From positions 1-64,000 of the forward strand of contig CAYWEM010000006.1 in the NCBI GenBank assembly GCA_964457225.1: a stretch of DNA of 64,000 nt, given 5' to 3'. A program made the position numbers and the translations under genes. Below the pieces are notes generated by a model. The model was not told the DNA's origin and did no database searches. It saw nothing but the letters and a program-made list of their open reading frames with translations. The stretch is from CAYWEM01 sp964457225. Lineage in GTDB: Bacteria; Acidobacteriota; Aminicenantia; UBA2199. Shown here in pieces: positions 60,896 to 64,000 of the stretch. Every line of letters begins with the position of its first letter. Within the stretch, counting starts at the first letter, position 1.

Positions 60896-61585
60896 ATGCT
60901 GACGACACTGTTTTTCTACATCAACGTCTTTTTTTTCAGTTTTGTTTTTTGCATTCCAATCGGGCCGGTCAACCTGGAGGTTTTCCAGTCAGCGGTAAAA
61001 AAACAGCACATTCACGCTCTCAGTGTGGCCTTCGGAGCTGCGATCGCAGATGCCATCTGGGCCCTGAGCGCTTTTTACGGCATCACCCCCTTTTTGAAAA
61101 ACCGCTACCTGGAAGGCGTTTTCCTGTTGCTCACCGCCCTGGTCACCCTGACCATCGGCTTACTCTCCCTGAAAGACGCCCGATTCATGGAAAAAATTGA
61201 AAAAAAGGAAGCCCAGATGGTCGATAATATCCGGCGCAAGCGCTGGTCCGTGGTCAAGGGTTTCATGATGATTATCGTCAATCCGCTCGGCATTGCCTCA
61301 TGGATGATCGGTCTTTCTTTCCTGCGGCGCCTGAACATCTTCATTCCGATTGAATTCACCTACGTGGCCTTATTCAGCCTGGTAGTGGCCGCCGGGGCCA
61401 TGTTTTATTTTTCCCTGATCGTTTTCATCACTCACAAAGTCAAGGATTTTTTCAACCCTGCCCGCACCAGGAGAGTGATTAATACCATCGGTTACCTGCT
61501 CCTGATCATCAGTGCCTATTTCTTTTTCAATGCCGGCAAGGTTTTCTTCAACCACGCCCATGCTATCCAGTATTTTCTGGAATAG
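60896..61585 (+). CDS. LysE-family membrane exporter
   Basis: 229 residues with six helices. The family opening PIGPVNLEVFQSAVKKQHIHALSVAFGAAIADAIW is well conserved, and IIVNPLGIASWMIGLS follows in the middle. LysE proteins export amino acids or small metabolites; the substrate is unknown. Its ATG lies 8 nt after the -10 box and no Shine-Dalgarno site is visible. Confidence 0.9.
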   Translation: MLTTLFFYINVFFFSFVFCIPIGPVNLEVFQSAVKKQHIHALSVAFGAAIADAIWALSAFYGITPFLKNRYLEGVFLLLTALVTLTIGLLSLKDARFMEKIEKKEAQMVDNIRRKRWSVVKGFMMIIVNPLGIASWMIGLSFLRRLNIFIPIEFTYVALFSLVVAAGAMFYFSLIVFITHKVKDFFNPARTRRVINTIGYLLLIISAYFFFNAGKVFFNHAHAIQYFLE

Positions 61586-61617
61586 CGTCGTACTCTTGTT
61601 TTGTTCATTTCCTTATA

Positions 61618-61646
61618 TTGCTTTATAAGGGGCATTGCGCTAAAAT
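61618..61646 (+). promoter_or_regulatory. Sigma-70-like promoter giving a leaderless message for mgtE
   Basis: TTGCTT, 17 bp, TAAAAT, then 6 nt to the ATG at 61653. There is no room for a magnesium riboswitch between promoter and gene. Confidence 0.55.
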
Positions 61647-61652
61647 CTGCAC

Positions 61653-63023
61653 ATGAAACAGGAAGCCCTGGAAAAATTGCTGCGCTTCAGCAAACAGTTC
61701 ATCAAACTGCGCACCATGGGACACCTGTGGAATGCCCTGAAAAAACTCCACTCGGCCGATGTGGCCTCGTTGATGGAAAATCTCTCCATAGCGGAAAGAA
61801 AAACGATACTGCAGCTCTTTATCGAACGCCGCATGGAGACTGCTCAACTGGCAGAAATAATAAGTGAAATTCAACCGGAAATCGCCGTTGATCTGCTGTC
61901 AGACCTGGACATCAAGCAGATCATCGTCATTCTCGAGGAGCTCTACACCGATGATGCCGCTTCCCTGATTCCGCTCTTCAAAGAAGAACTGCAGACTGAA
62001 ATCCTCAAAAAAATGAAGAGAGAGGAAGCCCAGGAACTGCAGGAACAACTGGCCTACCCTGAAGAATCAGCCGGGCGCATCATGTCCACTGACTTCCTGG
62101 CCCTGGAGGAATCAACCACGGTCAGCGATGCCATAACCGCCATCCAGCTGACTTCCGAAGACGTTGAGGTGCCTTTTTACCTGTACGTGGTGGATGAGGA
62201 AAACCGGCTCAAAGGTGTGGTTTCCCTGAAACAGCTGATCCTGATGAAACCGAAGACCCAGCTGAAGGAGATAATGAACTGCGAGGTTTACAAGGTGGAC
62301 GTGTTTACCGACCAGGAGGAAGTGGCCTCGGCGGTAGCCAATTACAACCTGCTCGCCATCCCGGTCATTGACGAAAACCACCGCCTGGTCGGAGTGGTTA
62401 CGGTTGATGACATCATAGACATCATTCAGCGTGAAGCTACAGAAGACATATACAAAATGGCCGGTGTCAACCAGGATTACAACATCAAGCAAAGCATCGG
62501 CAAAGCCATGCGCAAGAGGGTTTCCTGGCTGGCCCTCAGTGTCCTGACCACCTGTCTGTCGGCCGTGGTGATAGGTTTTTTCAAGGGCTCCATTGAAAAA
62601 TACATCATGCTGGCCGTTTTCATGCCGATTGTCGCCGCACTGGGGGGTGTTACCGGCAATCAGACCGTGGCCATCATGGTTCGTGAAATAGTACTCGGCA
62701 ACCTGGAATGGAAGACTTCCAAGACTGTGCTGCTTAAAGAATCAGTGATCGGACTGGGCAGCGGTCTGGCCATTGGTGCCCTGGCCGGGTTGGTTTCCAT
62801 CATTTTTTTCGATCACTGGATTTACGGAGCCATTTTCGGAGCCGCCATCCTGATAAACCTGACCATGGCCGCTTTCATGGGAACCATCGTACCGCTGGCG
62901 CTCAAGGTGCTCAAGTTTGACCCGGCAATGGCCTCCGGTATGCTGGTTACCATGATGACCGATGTCATGGGTTACCTGAGTTTCCTCGGGTTGGCCTCCA
63001 TGATTCTGCCGTCGTTCGTCTGA
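61653..63023 (+). CDS. mgtE: Magnesium transporter MgtE
   Basis: 456 residues. Order: MgtE N-domain (about 20-125; DLLSDLDIKQIIVILEEL), two CBS domains (about 130-255, ending LVGVVTVDDIIDII), linker helix, and the membrane domain (about 285-455) with PIVAALGGVTGNQTVAIMVREI, the ion-pore signature, and FMGTIVPLALKVLKFDPAMASG. It is a magnesium channel gated by its cytosolic domain. The ATG lies 6 nt after the -10 box and has no Shine-Dalgarno sequence. Confidence 0.97.
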   Translation: MKQEALEKLLRFSKQFIKLRTMGHLWNALKKLHSADVASLMENLSIAERKTILQLFIERRMETAQLAEIISEIQPEIAVDLLSDLDIKQIIVILEELYTDDAASLIPLFKEELQTEILKKMKREEAQELQEQLAYPEESAGRIMSTDFLALEESTTVSDAITAIQLTSEDVEVPFYLYVVDEENRLKGVVSLKQLILMKPKTQLKEIMNCEVYKVDVFTDQEEVASAVANYNLLAIPVIDENHRLVGVVTVDDIIDIIQREATEDIYKMAGVNQDYNIKQSIGKAMRKRVSWLALSVLTTCLSAVVIGFFKGSIEKYIMLAVFMPIVAALGGVTGNQTVAIMVREIVLGNLEWKTSKTVLLKESVIGLGSGLAIGALAGLVSIIFFDHWIYGAIFGAAILINLTMAAFMGTIVPLALKVLKFDPAMASGMLVTMMTDVMGYLSFLGLASMILPSFV

Positions 63024-63027
63024 GCTG

Positions 63028-63765
63028 ATGCCCCAGGCCTGTACGAGAGCGCTGGTTATTACTTCTGAAACCTGCAATGAACAGGACAAAAACGTATTAC
63101 TGCTGACCCGGGAAAGCGGCCTGGTCAGAGCTTTCGCGCCGGGCGCCTCCAGGCTGAAGAACCGTTTCGCTTCCATGCTTGAACCTTTCAGTGAGTGCGA
63201 TTTTCAGTATTACTGGAAAGAAGGCAAAGAAAGAATCACCCTGAGCCGGGGTGATTTACGCCGCTCATATTTTCACCTGGTCAGCAGGCCGGAAAACGTT
63301 TTCCATTTTTCCCTGATGGCGGAAATACTGATCAAAACAACCGCGCCAAACCTGGAAGACGATAGGATTTACCGCTTGCTGAAAGCAATGCTTGACTGCC
63401 GGGAAAACGGGGTCCCGATGTCTTACCTTTTGCTTTATTACCTTTTTTGGATTATCAGCCTGCAGGGCTTAATGTTTCAACTCGATCACTGCAGTTCCTG
63501 TCACAGTCAAATCACCGCCCTGTGCTGGCTGAGAGATGATTATCTGGGCTTGCTTTGTCCCGAATGCCGGCAAAGCGAAAAAAAGAACCTGTCCGGCAAA
63601 CAACTGGAACTGATGCGCTGGATCCGCAGGAAATCTCCGCAGGAAAACCCCGGCCTGCATGATCTGCAGGAGGCGGACAACCTGGTCAGGCTGCTGGCCG
63701 CCAAACTCTCATGGAACTGCGAAGTTGAGTTTAAGGCCTGTCGCTTCATCAGGGAGTTTCAATGA
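63028..63765 (+). CDS. recO: DNA repair protein RecO
   Basis: 245 residues. The OB-fold N-terminus (RALVITSETCNEQDKNVLLLTRESGLVRAFAPGASR) is followed by a helical domain and a zinc finger: CSSCH near 152 and LCPECR near 176, where the second half is clear. RecO loads RecA at single-strand gaps with RecR. It starts 4 bp after the mgtE stop and is probably cotranscribed; no strong ribosome-binding site. Confidence 0.9.
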   Translation: MPQACTRALVITSETCNEQDKNVLLLTRESGLVRAFAPGASRLKNRFASMLEPFSECDFQYYWKEGKERITLSRGDLRRSYFHLVSRPENVFHFSLMAEILIKTTAPNLEDDRIYRLLKAMLDCRENGVPMSYLLLYYLFWIISLQGLMFQLDHCSSCHSQITALCWLRDDYLGLLCPECRQSEKKNLSGKQLELMRWIRRKSPQENPGLHDLQEADNLVRLLAAKLSWNCEVEFKACRFIREFQ

Positions 63766-63776
63766 TCAAGATTTTT

Positions 63777-63805
63777 TTGGCAAATATTATTTTTTTTGTT
63801 ATCAT
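63777..63805 (+). promoter_or_regulatory. Sigma-70-like promoter of the gene at the window end
   Basis: TTGGCA, 17 bp, TATCAT, followed by the ATG at 63815 after 9 nt. Confidence 0.5.
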
Positions 63806-63814
63806 AAATAAAAC

Positions 63815-64000
63815 ATGAAAAGTGAAAAAACCTACCGTTACGTCACCCTGATAGCCCTGGGCATAACACTTGTGCTGGCCGTTCTGCTGATCCTGTTTTT
63901 TTTCCGGGGAAGGGCTCCGAAGGAAACCACGGCCATGGAAGCTGGAAACGAACTCCAGGAAAAAGCAATTACGGGGGAATCCACCGTAGATGAAATCGCC
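63815..64000 (+). CDS. N-terminal part of a membrane-anchored protein (cut by the window end)
   Basis: 62 residues visible. MKSEKTYRYVTLIALG leads into one hydrophobic helix (about 9-31), then a hydrophilic stretch rich in E, A and K. It is probably a single-pass envelope protein; the family cannot be told. No Shine-Dalgarno site; the promoter lies 9 nt before the ATG. Confidence 0.6.
   Translation, partial: MKSEKTYRYVTLIALGITLVLAVLLILFFFRGRAPKETTAMEAGNELQEKAITGESTVDEIA

Noticed and set aside
61585..61652. Possible magnesium riboswitch upstream of mgtE.
   Set aside because: The space between promoter and start codon is only 6 nt, and no M-box-like structure was seen.
1..64000. CRISPR arrays, insertion sequences, prophage genes, attachment sites.
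   Set aside because: No regularly spaced repeats, transposase motifs or integrase genes were seen on reading through the window.

Overview
The window comes from a Gram-negative (diderm) bacterium. It carries an outer-membrane polysaccharide export lipoprotein, a small outer-membrane beta-barrel, periplasmic HtrA, lipoproteins and TatA. Protein families such as a tricorn-type propeller/S41 peptidase, PEGA plus formylglycine-enzyme-like (FGE) domains, a two-component-propeller diguanylate cyclase, DUF4097 and a LecA-like lectin are common in Acidobacteriota and candidate phyla such as Aminicenantes. No marker gene was placed by comparison, so that affiliation is only an inference. No mobile elements, prophage or CRISPR arrays were seen.

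Layout. 1-20 kb is a Wzx/Wzy-type exopolysaccharide region. It holds two sugar-phosphate initiating transferases (one with a stop before its usual C-terminus), five glycosyltransferases, a FemAB-like protein, a Wzx flippase, a polysaccharide deacetylase, a CpsD-like P-loop protein, a Wza-like lipoprotein, a Wzc/GumC-like co-polymerase, a beta-barrel protein and an O-antigen ligase/polymerase. 20-31.5 kb holds a VanZ-like membrane protein, a hybrid histidine kinase, an acyl-ACP/CoA synthetase, a phosphomannomutase-uppP operon (precursor supply and carrier recycling for the polysaccharide) and the large peptidase. 31.5-42.9 kb holds tatA-methyltransferase-lepA, a propeller-GGDEF protein, a Yip1 protein, a lone fliK, and htrA followed by a DapF-fold protein with both catalytic cysteines replaced. 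42.9-49 kb is the nusA-infB-DUF503-rbfA-nrnA-truB operon, whose last five genes overlap by 4 bp each. 49-64 kb holds secreted proteins, tRNA-Lys, a rhomboid protease, a phosphoesterase, a zinc/manganese ABC transporter, efflux proteins, an M29 peptidase, mgtE, recO and a gene cut by the window end.

The most interesting signal is in the starts of transcription and translation. The intergenic regions hold many clear sigma-70-like promoters (TTGACA/TTGACT/TTGCTT, 16-18 bp, TATAAT-like). In ten cases the start codon lies only 6-9 nt after the -10 box, where transcription itself should begin, and no Shine-Dalgarno sequence would fit on the message. Seven of these are the starts of normal genes. 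The other three are short leader ORFs (21-42 codons) whose stop codons touch, overlap or lie 1 nt from the start codon of the real gene, in each case a glycosyltransferase or an envelope lipoprotein gene. This suggests leaderless initiation followed by translational coupling. It was read by eye and needs a genome-wide count and 5'-end mapping.

Other points: a sugar transferase fused to a PilZ-like domain close to a GGDEF protein, a decayed histidine-kinase tail at 54.5 kb, and the absence of rimP ahead of nusA.
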